Assembly: GCF_013426205.1 (NCBI RefSeq)
Contig: NC_089428.1
Location: 1,798,001-1,862,000 of the forward strand
Direction of reading: 5' to 3'
Source of the DNA: Metarhizium brunneum
Taxonomy: Eukaryota > Ascomycota > Sordariomycetes > Hypocreales > Clavicipitaceae
DNA: 64,000 nucleotides
The position numbers and the translations under genes are program-made. The first letter of the stretch is position 1. The number at the start of each line of letters is the position of its first letter. The notes under the pieces are model-generated. The model made no database searches, was not told the DNA's origin, and saw only the letters and a program-made list of their open reading frames with translations. Positions 23,279 to 35,113 of this stretch are shown piece after piece.

Positions 23279-26037
23279 TTAGTCGGCTCCAATCGGGTCG
23301 CCTCCTTCCATGCTGGAAAAGCCGTTGAAGTCGAATGGCTCAGTGTTGTCTTCATGAAGGAACGAGTCGAAATCAAAGTCGTTGAGAACATCGCCGGATT
23401 GCAGGGGGTTGGCAAGCTCCATAGATCCAAACTCCATCTAAGAAGGCAATTAGTGGGACGCCAGATGTATGCAATACTCCTTTGCAAACTTACAATACTG
23501 CCAAAATTGTCCATCATTCCGTTTTGGCTTGGATCGCCATGGGCCTGAGGCGGCACAGGTGCTGCTTGAGGAGCCGGCGCAGCAGCTGGAGCAGTGGGAG
23601 CAGTCGCGGCTGTGGTAGCCTGCGCATTGGCGCCAGCAGCTCCGTTGGGCGCATTCTTGTTGAATCCCGAGTTGGTCGAAGTAATAGGCGTCGCTGGCGT
23701 AGCCTCTGTCTCGGCCGAGTTCTCACCTGCTGTAGCAGCTCCTGCAGCGTTGGCATTTTGACTGGCCTTCTTTGCGGCAGCGGCACGCTGTATATATGTT
23801 AGTTCCGGAACAAAAAAGAAGAACAATGAAAAATCTGTTGAGCGAGGGGCAGGTATTTCCTTACCTTCTCTTTGGCAGCCTTCGTCTCCTTCTTCTTGGG
23901 CGCAGGCTTGTTTCCTTGGCTCGGCGTCGGAGGGGCGGCCGCAGCTTGCTGGGGTGATGCAGTCGTTCGGCTATTTGCATTTGCAGTCCCGGCAGGAGCT
24001 GAAGGCGGGCCCATCGATCGCGGTTGCGGCGTTCCTTGCACCTGCTGGTTCTGTTGCATACCCTGCGGCGGTTGGCCATTGGGACCCTGTTGCCATTGTC
24101 CCGGTGCGCCCTGGCCGGCTTGCTGTCCCTGTTGCCCTTGCATTTGGCGGGCGGCCATCATCTGCTGCGGATTCATCTGGCTATTGAATGGCTGGCCCGG
24201 GTGTGAGCTTGGTGGTCTCATGCCGTTCATCTGGGCCTGACTCATGTCGGTACCGGGTTTGAAGAAGTGAGGTGCCATGTTGGGGTCGACTTGGTTACCC
24301 ATGAAGTTCATGGCAGGGTTAGGGGAGTCGCGCGATTGGCCACCTTCAGGAACCGGTGATGGTATGCCCGAATTGTTCATCTGAGGGGTGCCACGCTTCA
24401 TCTGGTCGGCAGGGTTTGGTGACGCTCCAGATCGCATCGCTTGAGGAGAAGCCTCGGGGAAGGGCTGGCCGTTGGGTCCTTGACCTGGCTGGCCTGGAGC
24501 ACCGGGAGCAGCTCCGTCTCTTGCGGGCATACCAGTGATGGTATCCTGCTCCTGCCGAGCCATCATTAGACGCTTCTTGTTTTGCTGCTCCAGTAACATC
24601 AACTGCATCTGATAGTCCTGCAATGCGTGATTGCTCCCAGCAGCGGCTTGGGCACCGCCAGGGCCCGGCCGGATCCCCCCTGGACCCCCCATTTCACCGG
24701 TGGGATTGTAGAAGGCATTAAGGGCAGTTCCATCCGGTCCTGGTCCCATCATGGGCGAGCCCTGGTTCTGAGGCCCCCCAGCGTTTGGCATCTGCTGCTT
24801 GTTGCCCATCTGGGAACCATGGTGCTGTTGCAGGTTCTGAGAGTACGTCGCAATCGATTTCTGCTGGGCGGCTGGCGGGGCGTTGATAAAGTTATGGAGC
24901 TGTTGCGGATTTAAGCTATTCGGGTTGATACCGTTGGCAGCCAACATCTGTTGAGCAGCGGCCATATTTTGGTTGTTCGTCATCTGCTGTCCGGGCATGC
25001 CTTGAGCGGGTCGACCATTAGCCACCATTCCTGGCTGGTTAGGGTTAAAGGGTGCTCCTCCATCAATACGTTGTCGCTTGGAAGGTGACGGCGCATTCTC
25101 TCCGGACGCGGGTGATGACGGGCGATCGCGGTTTTGATCCATGCCAGACGGATCACGTTGCATCTGGTTCTGCTTGGTTGGTTGCATCATCATCTGAGGA
25201 CTAGAACGAGACAGGGCAATTAGCAACTGTGTCGTTTTACACAGTCATGGTTTGAATGAGAGCGTACTTATTCTGATTATTCGCAATGGCAGCACGGGCG
25301 AGGGCACCCTGCTTTATGCCCATATTCATGTTGCCATTCTGCATTCTCATCATCTGGGCTTGATATTGTTGTTGCGCAAATTCATTGGGGCGCATCTGAC
25401 GCAAAAGCTCTTGTTGCTGGTTTTGTTTCAATCGAGACTGTTGCTGTAAAGGAACTCGACATTAGTTGATGCGGGACAAGACACATTGATTTCAAGATGT
25501 TACAGGCGTGGCAGGATGTGAGAGACAGCAGCTAAAGTCCAAACGTACCTGAGTGTGAGCGACATATTGGTTAACAGTGCCATTGCCACCTTTGACACGC
25601 TGAGCATTGTAAATATCCCAAAAGAGACAAAACCACTCGTACAGGAACGAAGAGTCGGACGCGGGCATGGGAAGTTTGGGAGGCGGTAGGCCATCGGGCA
25701 GTTTGTCCAAATCATCCTTGGAGTCTGTGTCCATGGGATCTTCGCCATTGGCCGCGTTGCCACCCTTTCCGTCCTTGTGGACATTTACCTGCTGATTGCT
25801 AGACAACAGCGAACGAGCACAGTCGAACATCTCATAGCGGAGGAAGTACTCGTAAATATAGGTGTTGAGAACGCCGCGCTGGCTGTCGAGCTGTGACTGT
25901 CTCGCGGCGGCGGCGGCGGCAGCAGCCTGCTGAGGATTCATGGCAACACCGTTGTTCATCATGGGCATTGGCGCACCGCCGACAGCACCGCCCATGGGGT
26001 TCATGTTGGCCATGCCCATATTCGGGTTCATGGCCAT
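23279..26037 (-). CDS. som1: Som1/Flo8-type LisH transcriptional regulator
   Basis: Five exons: 26037-25549, 25443-25268, 25200-23865, 23787-23494 and 23437-23279 (817 aa). Introns are 105, 67, 77 and 56 bp. An Met/Asn/Gly- and Ala-rich start is followed by a LisH motif at about 55-88 (LNTYIYEYFLRYEMFDCARSLL) and by the FLYEWFCLFWDIYNAQR block at about 131-147, the pairing seen in Flo8/Som1 proteins. The middle is very rich in Gln, Asn, Pro, Gly and Met and probably disordered. A Lys-rich stretch (PKKKETKAAKEK) may be a nuclear signal. The last exon is acidic with aromatic residues, like an activation domain. In Magnaporthe and yeasts this family acts downstream of cAMP/PKA to control morphogenesis, conidiation, adhesion and virulence. 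The long, pyrimidine-rich upstream region suggests a long 5' UTR. Confidence 0.9.
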
Positions 26038-28933
26038 GATGACGGCGGGTATATGAGTAGCTGCGACGCGAACGAGCCGGTGGAGGGGGGGTTGTAAGGT
26101 GAGGATATCACGGTGACAGCGGACGCCCGGCGAGGACTGAGGTCAAGAGAAAAAAGACAATGTGCCTCAAGGACCCCACGAATCCGATGCCAGGCCGTGA
26201 GTAGCGGAGCAAAAGACGACGACGGCACAGAGCAAAACAGTCCAAGCAGCTCAAGCCGGTGTGGCCGTTTGGCGTGGCGCGGGTGAGAGGGGCGAAAGTC
26301 AGTCAGTCGACACCAGTCGCGGCAGACGACAGACGGCGGACGGCAGACGCAGAACGGCAGGGCAGGGGGGTGAGAGACTCGGTCGCGGCGGTCGAAGCAA
26401 ATCGGAGGGCGGAGCAGCAGAGGTAATGCGCAAAGCTGCAGGCGACGGGGAGGATATATTCGCGGTGAGGAGCGATGTGCGCGATGGGGGCAAAGCAAGG
26501 AATGAAGGCGACAGAAAAAAAAAGAATGGATATGGATGAATGATGATGGGGGAAGAGATGGTGTGAAGGTGGACGGAGAGTTTCGCCTTTGCCTGGGCTG
26601 GGCTGGGCTGGGGGCTGGGCGAGAGAAAGAGAGAGAGAGAGAGAGAGCCTGGTCCGAGTTCACAGTAAGTCACTCACCCAAGGCTGGGTATGGAACGGCC
26701 AGAACTGTAACAGAGGAGAAATTTCACCAAGTCGAAGCCAACGTTGCGAGGCTGCCCTTTAGCAAAGTCAATACGCGCTCCGCAGCCTCGGTCGTGGCCG
26801 CGATGTCAGCTAGAGCGTCTCCCGTCCGCACTTGAGGTAGCCCGTGGAGACAATTGTCGCGATGGACATGGAACCAGATGTCAGGAAACGTCTATTCTGG
26901 CGGACAAGAGGCTGAGGTGCATGTCATGCCGCCTGGCTGGCTGTGTGGAGGCGGAAGCAGAGACTGGAGGCATCAATTTTAATGTCCAGGCCGGATGCGA
27001 GACAGCCAAAGTCCCGAGCCCGGAATCTGGCACCAGGTCCCTAGATGCAGATACAGTGTGCATGGCGATCAGAGATTTACGCGCACGGAGACGGTCTGCG
27101 CACGGTACATACACGAATTGCTCAGTCCTATAACGACAGTGCATAATACAGTGCTGATAAATTGGTCCTGCCAGTATGGGCTGAGAAATATGCCCGCATA
27201 CAGTGCGGTGGTCCATCTAATGCCGGCAGAAACACTGTCTAGAAAAAAATTGAATGTTGCACATTGAACAAAAGAACAAAACTTGACCCCTGTTCCCCAT
27301 GTCCCCAGGCATCACAGCGCCGTGCCAGCACTCTCACCAAAGACGTATTCCTCAGACCAGCCGCGTATTTCTCGGCCCGTCCACATCGGTACTTCTGCCT
27401 CAGGCACAATGAGGCACCCTGAGGCACCCTGCGGCACCATCGCGGTGCAAAATCATCCAATGGCAGCACAAGCCCGGCCATAGTGCAATTTACTCTGAGC
27501 AATCCATTACCACAAACCAATGAACGTGTCGCGTCGTGAGGCACTTGGGGTCAATCCATGATCCATCTCATGACCTGAACGAAGAGGGTTGAAGCATGAA
27601 TGTGGTCTGGTAGCAAACATCTTGACTGGGCACGCTGGGTTTGATCGAACCACTTGCTGTTGCAGAAATTCTGCTGCCTGATCATTTTCCTTTCTATTCC
27701 AGTAATATTTGTGTACGGAGTACACCAGCGAGTCTCTCTCTCTCTGTCTCTCTCCTTTTTTTTTTTTTGTCTTGCTGTTCATCTGCTCTCTATTTTGCAC
27801 CTCTTTTTGCCATTGTAGCTGAAAACTGTCTTGTCGCGAGCTATCAAGGGCGAAACGGGAATCAAAACTTGTAACGCGCGCCAATATCAGTACTATACGA
27901 CAAAATCCATAAATCAATACAGCCCTCAAGGTCACGCATGAAACACACGTGTTCGTGGTGCGCTGTGAATATTTTCTCCCCCCAGTCATGGTGTGACTTG
28001 CATGCACTCTTGTGTCACTCAAGGTTTCTTGACTTGACAGTCCTACATCTTGCACGATTTATACCAACGCCGCTGTCAAATAACGACATGAGCAAAAATC
28101 GCCCGATGCAAAGCAAAACCAAAGGCAATGGAACATGAATAGCACATTCCGCAAACTATTATACCTTGATGCGCTGCAAGTTCTCTTCCGGTCGGAACCG
28201 ATCGTACTCCGGGAAACGCTAAATCAACCTACCCTAGACAATCCCCAAACTCACCAAGTCGGACTTGACAGGAAAGGAGCACCACATGGCAGATACAGTA
28301 GTATACCCTAGTATACTACAGTAGTATATCATAATATGGAGCGCGACAGCCAGGTACCTGAATTATTTGCATCCCCTTAATGTTTTGCCTCCCACTACAA
28401 GTCTTGTGTCATAGCACCGAATTATATTGAGAAAATGCCTACAACCCCACCTTACTTTTTTGAAGTTTAAGCTAACAATAGTCATTTGATGTCTTGCATA
28501 CTGATAGGAGCTCAAGTTTTAAATATACACAGTTTATAATTATACACAACAGGAATTAGCGACCAAAGTTTGGGCTAAAGAAGGGAAAAACACCCACTGC
28601 TGGAGCCAATCGTCGTGCGAATCGCGTTTGGAACTATACCCAAATTTTTCGGTTCTCATCGCACGCTGCTTGGGACCTCTTTTGACCTCATCAATCGCAA
28701 GTCCTCCCCACGAAGACGTTTTTACTATCCTGATGGCTGGCCATCCACTCAAGAGCATGACCAGCCACCCGTCTCGCCAGTGATTCAGAGCTCGCTGTTT
28801 TCCCAGGTAGTTTTGTCTCCAGAGACAACTTGCTGGCGGGCAGCAACTGAAGACAATGTAGCTTGAATTAAATTAGACGCCGTCGCCAATTCCCAATCAC
28901 CCCATGTGCCTTATTGAGGCCCTATGAGCACGG

Positions 28934-28961
28934 TAGGTTGAAGCATTGATGCTTCAACCTA
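28934..28961. repeat. Perfect palindrome, 13-bp arms
   Basis: TAGGTTGAAGCAT (28934-28946) and its exact reverse complement (28949-28961) are separated by only two bases. It stands alone in intergenic DNA with no coding frame attached. It could be a dyad binding site or the footprint of an excised inverted-repeat element. Confidence 0.8.
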
Positions 28962-30360
28962 AGCAGAGATCTTGTCGTGAATCCCCTTGCCACGCGCTCT
29001 CCAGCAACACTCCATGGTTTGAACATCATGGTTCTCATGAGCTGGAATGATTTGCGACAGAGGTCCTGTGGGACAGGCTTCTGGGAGACATCAGAATGAA
29101 CGCAAATAAATTAAATGAGGCGATATTCTAGGGCTTGCAGCGGCCAGAGTAGAAAGATTCTTTCTATGCACGGATAGGTTCAACATCTCTTTGGGCATCG
29201 CCAGACGCATCATGAAGCGTGCTGGTCTAGTTTAAGGCGATGCACAAATGCTATTGTGGAGCTTGCATGCAGAGTGCAACGTCGATTTCGACGGAATCGG
29301 GTCGTTTGCGTGCGAATTGATTGGGCGAAAAGCGTCAAAAAGCACTCATGATAGAGTAATGCATTTGCCAGGCCTGCTTGTCGCTTCAGATCTCTTCCAA
29401 CACGTCTGTATTCAGGAGACCATGCAAATCGGCCACGCACCAATTTCGACTTTAACCGGATGACTTTTGCCCTTTCTTTTGCTACGAATACTAGAGTATC
29501 GAAGTACGGGGTCCGTCTGTACAATAAGCAACTGTCCGCTGGGGTTTCCCGCCAAGTATCATCAACATCAGACGCGGATCCTGGTATGGGCGGCGTGCGA
29601 TTTAGCGACCGACACCATGTGGCCAAAGCATCGTGTTGATATTATTGACGAATGTCTTTCTATACTTTGTTGTCCGTCACCGAGACGAAATCCTGCGAAT
29701 TACGTCGCTTGAGCATTCCCAGGGAGGGGGGGCTCTCGAAATTTGCCTACTCTCTAGTCAATCCAATGATAACGTTACAATGGTGCCAATACTTTTGACA
29801 CTTTGTGCGTTGGAACGGTTCTGTTGCCAGGGCTGGTCGCATGGCTTTACACCTAGTCTTGGATGCCTTAGAAGGATAATGCCAAAAACCGTGAATCTGG
29901 CTCTCATCAGTCCTGATGGAGCAGCTATTTTCGGGATAGGGATGTGAACTTTTCCAACCTCCAGCAATCCTCATCTTATCACAAAAGTCGTCCTGGAGTC
30001 CCGACATGGTTCGGCAATGGATGTCCCACCCTGTCTGTGACGGCTTTTTCGTAAAGTTCGTAACTGGCACGAGGCTCATGTCCGTAGCCGATGGATCCGT
30101 TTCCAGAAATCGGACGAGCTTTCTCTTCATTTGGCCTTCGGAGATTCGAGACAGCAGGAAAGACGCATACGTTGTCTCATCCGTCTCGGTACCAAGATTT
30201 GACGCGGTTGCCTAAATCTGTAATCTCGTCTTCGCTATCAAGGGATGTAATTTTATCTGTTACTAGATATGAGGCGGCTATTTTGGCAAAGAAATCACGG
30301 ATATCCTTTAATTTATATAAAGAAGAATCAAATAAGAAATAAAAATTCTTAAAATTCCTA

Positions 30361-30460
30361 CTATAGTTGTTGTTCTTGTTATTATTCTTGTTATTATTCT
30401 TATTATTGTTCTTGTTATTATCGTCGTCGTCGTTGTCGTTGTTGTTGTTATTGTTACGCT
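30361..30460. repeat. TTG/TTA/TCG trinucleotide microsatellite
   Basis: About 100 bp of interrupted (TTG)n, (TTA)n/(TTC)n and (TCG)n blocks next to AT-rich DNA. It is not part of any supportable coding frame. Confidence 0.8.
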
Positions 30461-30666
30461 AGACAAAATCAAACTCCAGGTAGCTTAGTGTAAATAGGTT
30501 AAATGTAGCGGTTGGGATAAATATGCTGATGATATGAAGGAGCAGGGACTTTGCTGATGCTTTCCGGACTAGGACATGATATCACAAAGCGCGTGCTAAG
30601 AAGTCAATACCCACCGCCCGATAAACCCGCGTAATATTTTCTTAAAAAAAAAGAGCCAACAAAAGA

Positions 30667-30855
30667 CTAAAAAAATTCGTCGTCCACCTCCTCCTTGACC
30701 TTCTTCTTGTCCTCCTCCTCCTCCTCCTCCTCCTCGGCCTTCTTGGCCAATTCGGCCTTCTTGGCCAATTCGGCCTTCTTGGCCTTGGCCTTCTTCTTCT
30801 TCTTATTCTTCTTCACCCCCCCATTTGAATTGGCTGGGGGGCCACCAGGAGACAT
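30667..30855 (-). CDS. Lys/Glu-rich short frame, possible downstream exon
   Basis: A 62-codon ATG frame. A Gly/Pro/Asn-rich start is followed by a Lys block, repeated AKKAEL units, eight Glu in a row and an acidic DDEFF end. It looks like a charged nucleic-acid-associated tail. It lies just downstream of the CCHC gene on the same strand, behind an acceptor-like ATTTAG. I tried to splice it to that gene through a 19-nt candidate exon (30937-30955 region), but the phases do not agree by one base. It may be a separate gene, the same gene with a frameshift, or not expressed. Confidence 0.35.
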   Translation of the reverse strand: MSPGGPPANSNGGVKKNKKKKKAKAKKAELAKKAELAKKAEEEEEEEEDKKKVKEEVDDEFF

Positions 30856-31014
30856 GGTGCCCGAAGGCCCCTAAATTCCCGTATTTCATTAGCAAGAGCT
30901 TAAATAAGAGTCTGGTGTGTCATGTCATATAGCTTACGTGAACAACAGCCGAGCCACTGAAAAAAAAATTATTAACCACGCCGGCGTACACTATTCATTA
31001 GTTAAAATACTTTA

Positions 31015-31298
31015 TTACCCAGAGGGTACATAATACTCACGTGGCGCGGCGGCGGCGGCGGGGCGGCGGGGGAGCCGGCAGTCTCGGGCATAATGCCCCA
31101 ATTGGCCACAATTGTGGCATGTAGACCTCTGCTGCTGCCGCTTCGCGGCATATTTCTTGCCCTTCTTCCGGGCGGCGGCAGCGGCAAGGGCCCCAGGGGC
31201 CGAGACTTGGTAATCTCCCATCTGAAAAACAGTTGGGTATCAGTATATATAATGGGATAAGAGAAGATGCAACGTACGCGGCCAGGGAGTTGAGACAT
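31015..31298 (-). CDS. Small CCHC zinc-knuckle protein, about 75 aa
   Basis: Two exons: 31298-31278 (MSQLPGR) and 31221-31015, joined in phase across a 56-bp intron with a GTACGT donor and a TTTTTCAG acceptor. The product has an Ala/Lys/Arg-rich basic segment followed by a single zinc knuckle C42-x2-C45-x4-H50-x4-C55 (CHNCGQLGHYARDC), then Arg-Leu-Pro and an Ala run. The knuckle is the type found in RNA/ssDNA-binding proteins and in retroelement Gag proteins. The reading may continue past a donor-like GTGAGT at 31040 into further small exons. It sits in a repeat-rich neighbourhood, so domestication from a Gag-like ancestor is possible but unproven. Confidence 0.55.
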
Positions 31299-33499
31299 CT
31301 TTTTGTTGTGATGGGTCAGTTGTCGGACTGAGTAAATGGCTTGGCGCGTGCTCTCACAAAATTTTCTTGGAGAGAAATTAGAGAGAATGAACAATTTTGC
31401 GTCAGAAGATTGGGAGATCGGGTTATGAGCAGGTACGGTGAAGCGGTGTTCGACAAGTCGGCCATCGTGGTGCAAGGCACTTACAAAATTAACTACCAGA
31501 TACTAGGCAAGCAGGAAAGTTAGCGAAACAGAACCACGAAGGGTAGACGGACATACATGATAGAAGTAAAAACTTCTGCGGCCAGAAAAAATTGATAAGT
31601 ATATGGGTCTCGGCAATCTTTGCGAATTGTATGGAACAGGTCACGACAGGACAAGATTTGGGCCATTGTCGGCAAATGACTTACGTACTTCAGAGAGGCT
31701 GCTGAGACTGGTCAACATGAATATATCAAAAATGCAGGTACGTGTTAAACTTACGTCCCGAAATAATGATTTCAACCTAGAGCGTAAAGGATCAATTGGT
31801 CAGTATAAATTGAAGAATTGGAGGTGGCAAGATGAGACTGATTGAATTTGGGTAGTAAAAAGCCTGAGTTGCGTCACGTTCAACGTACGAAAAACTGCGT
31901 TCCAATATTAGTGCTACCTAAACCCCAGAAATGACACCTGTATGGCTTACAAAAATTTATTCGACTGGCTTATGAGTACAGATTGTAAGTCGTTAGCGAA
32001 GAGGCCAAAATTCAGAGTGTCGGAGAAATGTCTGTTTCAGGCAGCGGCTCGAGCGGTAAGGGTCAACGTACACAACAAGGGTAAGTAAATCTGCAACCAT
32101 GATGTTAGCATTACCGTACATTGATTGCATGACAAATGAACTTACGATTGAACTTGATCGGTTCTGTCGCATTCAATGGCTGTGTCAGTGTGCAATTCAT
32201 GTACGGTCCTCTGAACGGAGGGAGTAATTGCTCACTTTTGGAGGATAACCTGGAAAGAAAAATAGTCAGTATAGCACAAACTTGGGGGAAAACGTGAAAA
32301 GGAGCCTACTACTCTTGGTAAAGATCTATCAAACGTAAAAGTTGGCAAAGTTGTTCCAGAAATACAGTTCAAATGTCAATTGGCCGCATGGGTGAGGCAG
32401 GATTGAGTGTGTGATGGAGATGGACAAAGGGGTTTCCATACTGGAAAAGAGATACTTGATCAATTGAAAAAACAGAAATCAAGGAATTCGATATTGATGG
32501 AAGTGTTTTTCATCATTCAACGAGGCAATCCACAAGGGAAAACGTGGCAACGTACTTACAGCTTTGTGGCTGGTCCTGCGGGAGAAGAAGAATAAAGAGG
32601 GAAAAGAGGAGAGAGGAGAGAGATGGAGCTGTTTTTACTAGATATCTGGGTAATTCTTGATCCTGTGTCCCGACCGGTCATCTCGTTACTAGGGCAGGAT
32701 CCTGGGCAACTACCAAGAGAGTGTTACAGCTGGCAGGAATAAACACGACAGGTGCCAACTTTTCTGAAATCATAGGTCCAGCCAATAAATTCTCCTGAAT
32801 ACAAGAGCAAGGTGCAAAGTGGCTTGTAGGTAGTAACTGTAAAATAGAAGGAAATGGAATATGAAAGAAGCAGTGCTAGTGAGAAGCCGGCATCTCTTTT
32901 TTTTTTTATACGGGAAGTTACAAAGATGGCAGCGACAACAAAACGACGACGACGATAACCGCCCCACCGCCAATATTCTGTGTTTTTACGACTCTGCCAA
33001 GAGTCTTAATTTGGTAGATCTTCTGTTTTCCCTTACAAGACTAGGCTACAATGTCAACTCAGCTGCATCTACTATTGTGGACAACCAATTATTTTCAATT
33101 GGGCCAGGAATTCTTGGGGTAGTGCCATACTTGTCTTGCGCGTTAGACATGGCTTGGTTGGGCAGACAAGCCCTATTACATCAGGACCAGTATGTTTTTT
33201 ATGCATTGGACATGAACCGTTATCCAAACGATTGGGAGCACATGTGTTGTGGCACTGCTGGCAGACTGTCTATAAAGGTGGTAGCTGTAACATTTGAAAG
33301 CTTATCGCGTTATTTTGGACTCCGAAGCAACGGAAGAAGCGATGAGAGGTCGACAGTATGCTCACGTCGGAAAGTATAAGCCTAAGACCTTCCAATGCTG
33401 TACATCCGTGCAGATCACAATCGTACTCTGATTGATATTCTGACAGAGAAACAATCTGGTAGAGTGTATTTATCTGGTAAGAGCTATATATTAATATAT

Positions 33500-33680
33500 T
33501 TACTTATAAGGAGATATACCTAAAAATACTATAATATATTAACTTATTAATAAGTATATACTAATATACTATAATATATTTATTTATTAGTAAGTATATA
33601 CTAATATATTATAATATATTTATTTATAAATAAGTATATACTAATATATTAGAATATATTAGAATATAAAAGCTAATAAC
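33500..33680. repeat. AT-rich tandem repeat, 40-bp period
   Basis: Units beginning TAAGTATATACTAATATA recur at 33551, 33591 and 33631, with a degenerate copy before them. Composition is almost entirely A and T. Confidence 0.8.
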
Positions 33681-34090
33681 TAGGTACCTTATCTGTTTAT
33701 TACTCTTTACCTCGCTCTAATAGTACTGATTTATACTAGATTGGCGACATCATTCCCATCCTCAATTCAACTTTCGCAAACGCTTGGTAGGAGGACACCA
33801 TGACGGGGATCACACACAGATGAGACACACGACATGACTATGAGACCCGACGAGGACAAAGACGCTGCTGCACTCATGCGAATGTTTATTTTATTCTTAA
33901 TGTAACCTTATCCCAATGTCTCCACGCCAGATGTCCGCGCTTGGAGATGACCAGTGCCTTTTGGCTCACCAGCTGGACTTGATACTTACCAATGTCCACC
34001 GTATCGATTCGTGTAAGATGATCGGTTTCGACGGGAAAGTTTAAAAGAACATTGAAGTCATTTTCATTTTTTATGCATTATTTTGCGCGT

Positions 34091-34130
34091 GTGTCGGATA
34101 CATGATCCGTGTGTCGGATACATGATCCGT
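34091..34130. repeat. 20-bp tandem duplication
   Basis: GTGTCGGATACATGATCCGT occurs twice head to tail, followed by a partial third copy. Its TGTCGGATA core recurs elsewhere in the window. Confidence 0.85.
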
Positions 34131-35113
34131 GTGTCATGGTCCGCGCTTAACGAGTCAGTTATTGAGCATCGTGCTCCAGTGATTAGGAGCTCCTCAGAGT
34201 GAAAACAAGATTCTCCTTCCCCGACTTCAGTCCCGTGTTCTTTTCCATTCTAGACACCAGTGACTCTTTGGCTAATGAAAGGGCCATTTGATAAACTAGA
34301 CACCATGCTCCCAGAAGACAAAGGTGCATGCGCCGTACCTCCCCCAGACGGTATCAAGATCAAGGTGGGGGGATCAACTGTTGCACAAAAAATGGGCGTG
34401 GCCACACCACAAGTAATTGTCTGTTAATACCCCCTATATCCTGCGACATCAACCACATGCAAGACGACAGATTCTTACACAAATCCCTACAAGACAAGCC
34501 ACGAGCCTGCCTATTTTCCAGGGGATTCTGCTTGCGACAGGCAGGATAGTTCCAAGATCGCTCCAGCACCTAGGTCAAAGTAACGGTTGTGGCGTTCGCG
34601 GGCGTTCGCGGGCGTAGTCTGCGCAAGTCCTCGCGTCCTCCCGTACCTTTCGGAAAATCCAGACTGAAGAGACACGAATAACCCCCGTCAATCGGAGCCC
34701 CTGTAAGAGCTCTCTAAAAATCTCTGTAGACGCGGAAAGCAAGCTTCCGCCGCCGTGTTAGAAGGGGCTTCTAGCCCCTCTCCCCGTCAACCTGCAACAG
34801 TTTCTGGTCGCAGATCTGGCTGTTTCTGACCTCAGTCCTACGACCTAAAATCTCCGTGGGCTCATGGGTAGCGTTCTGGAAGCCGGGCCGGCCGGCAAGG
34901 AATAAAAGAGCCATCTAATCTTTTTGCATAGAGATCCCAACCAAGTTGGCGGTTTAAAATACGAGGCCCCGGCATCCTCCTCGTTGAAGCTAGTGCTCGC
35001 GGAATGCTCTTTACAACAATCCCTTTGGGGCCACAATATTGTAAACACACAATTCCTTTATTAACGTCCGATACATGCGCCCTTTGCGGACATAATTCAA
35101 ATTTACAACAGCA

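Larger units (their letters stand above)
26038..30666. other. Long gene-poor stretch with simple repeats
   Basis: The first 650 bases are probably the leader and promoter of the Som1-type gene. They contain a (GGGCT)n run (about 26589-26618) and a (GA)n run (about 26620-26647). Beyond that I see no supportable gene. Named contents: a TACGGAGTA motif at 27714; three near-tandem copies of GAGGCACCCT around 27409-27440; a (TCTC)n/T run near 27730-27770; AGTAGTATA-type repeats at about 28297-28330; a perfect palindrome at 28934-28961; and a TTG/TTA/CGT trinucleotide microsatellite at 30361-30460. Confidence 0.45.
31299..35113. other. Gene-poor, partly AT-rich stretch
   Basis: No gene I can defend. 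On the minus strand between 32.6 and 31.9 kb there are several well-formed donor/branch/acceptor sets in a row (for example an acceptor TTTCCAG near 32249, a GTAAGT donor near 32145 and a GTACGT donor near 32069). They bound exons of 14-90 nt that can be joined into an open frame of about 60 codons from an ATG near 32440. It matches nothing I know. A plus frame at 32861-33379 (172 codons) is unassigned. AT-rich tandem repeats lie at 33480-33680 and a 20-bp tandem duplication at 34091-34130. The last 400 bp probably hold the promoter of the amidohydrolase, with small hairpins at about 34732-34775. Confidence 0.35.

Noticed and set aside
26028..26663. 211-codon minus frame overlapping the start of the Som1/Flo8-type gene
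   Set aside because: Begins with GTG, low-complexity Ser/Pro/His composition; it is the 5' leader of the real gene read in another frame.
32861..33379. 172-codon plus frame
   Set aside because: Poly-Phe and poly-Asp come from simple repeats; no family and no conserved feature.
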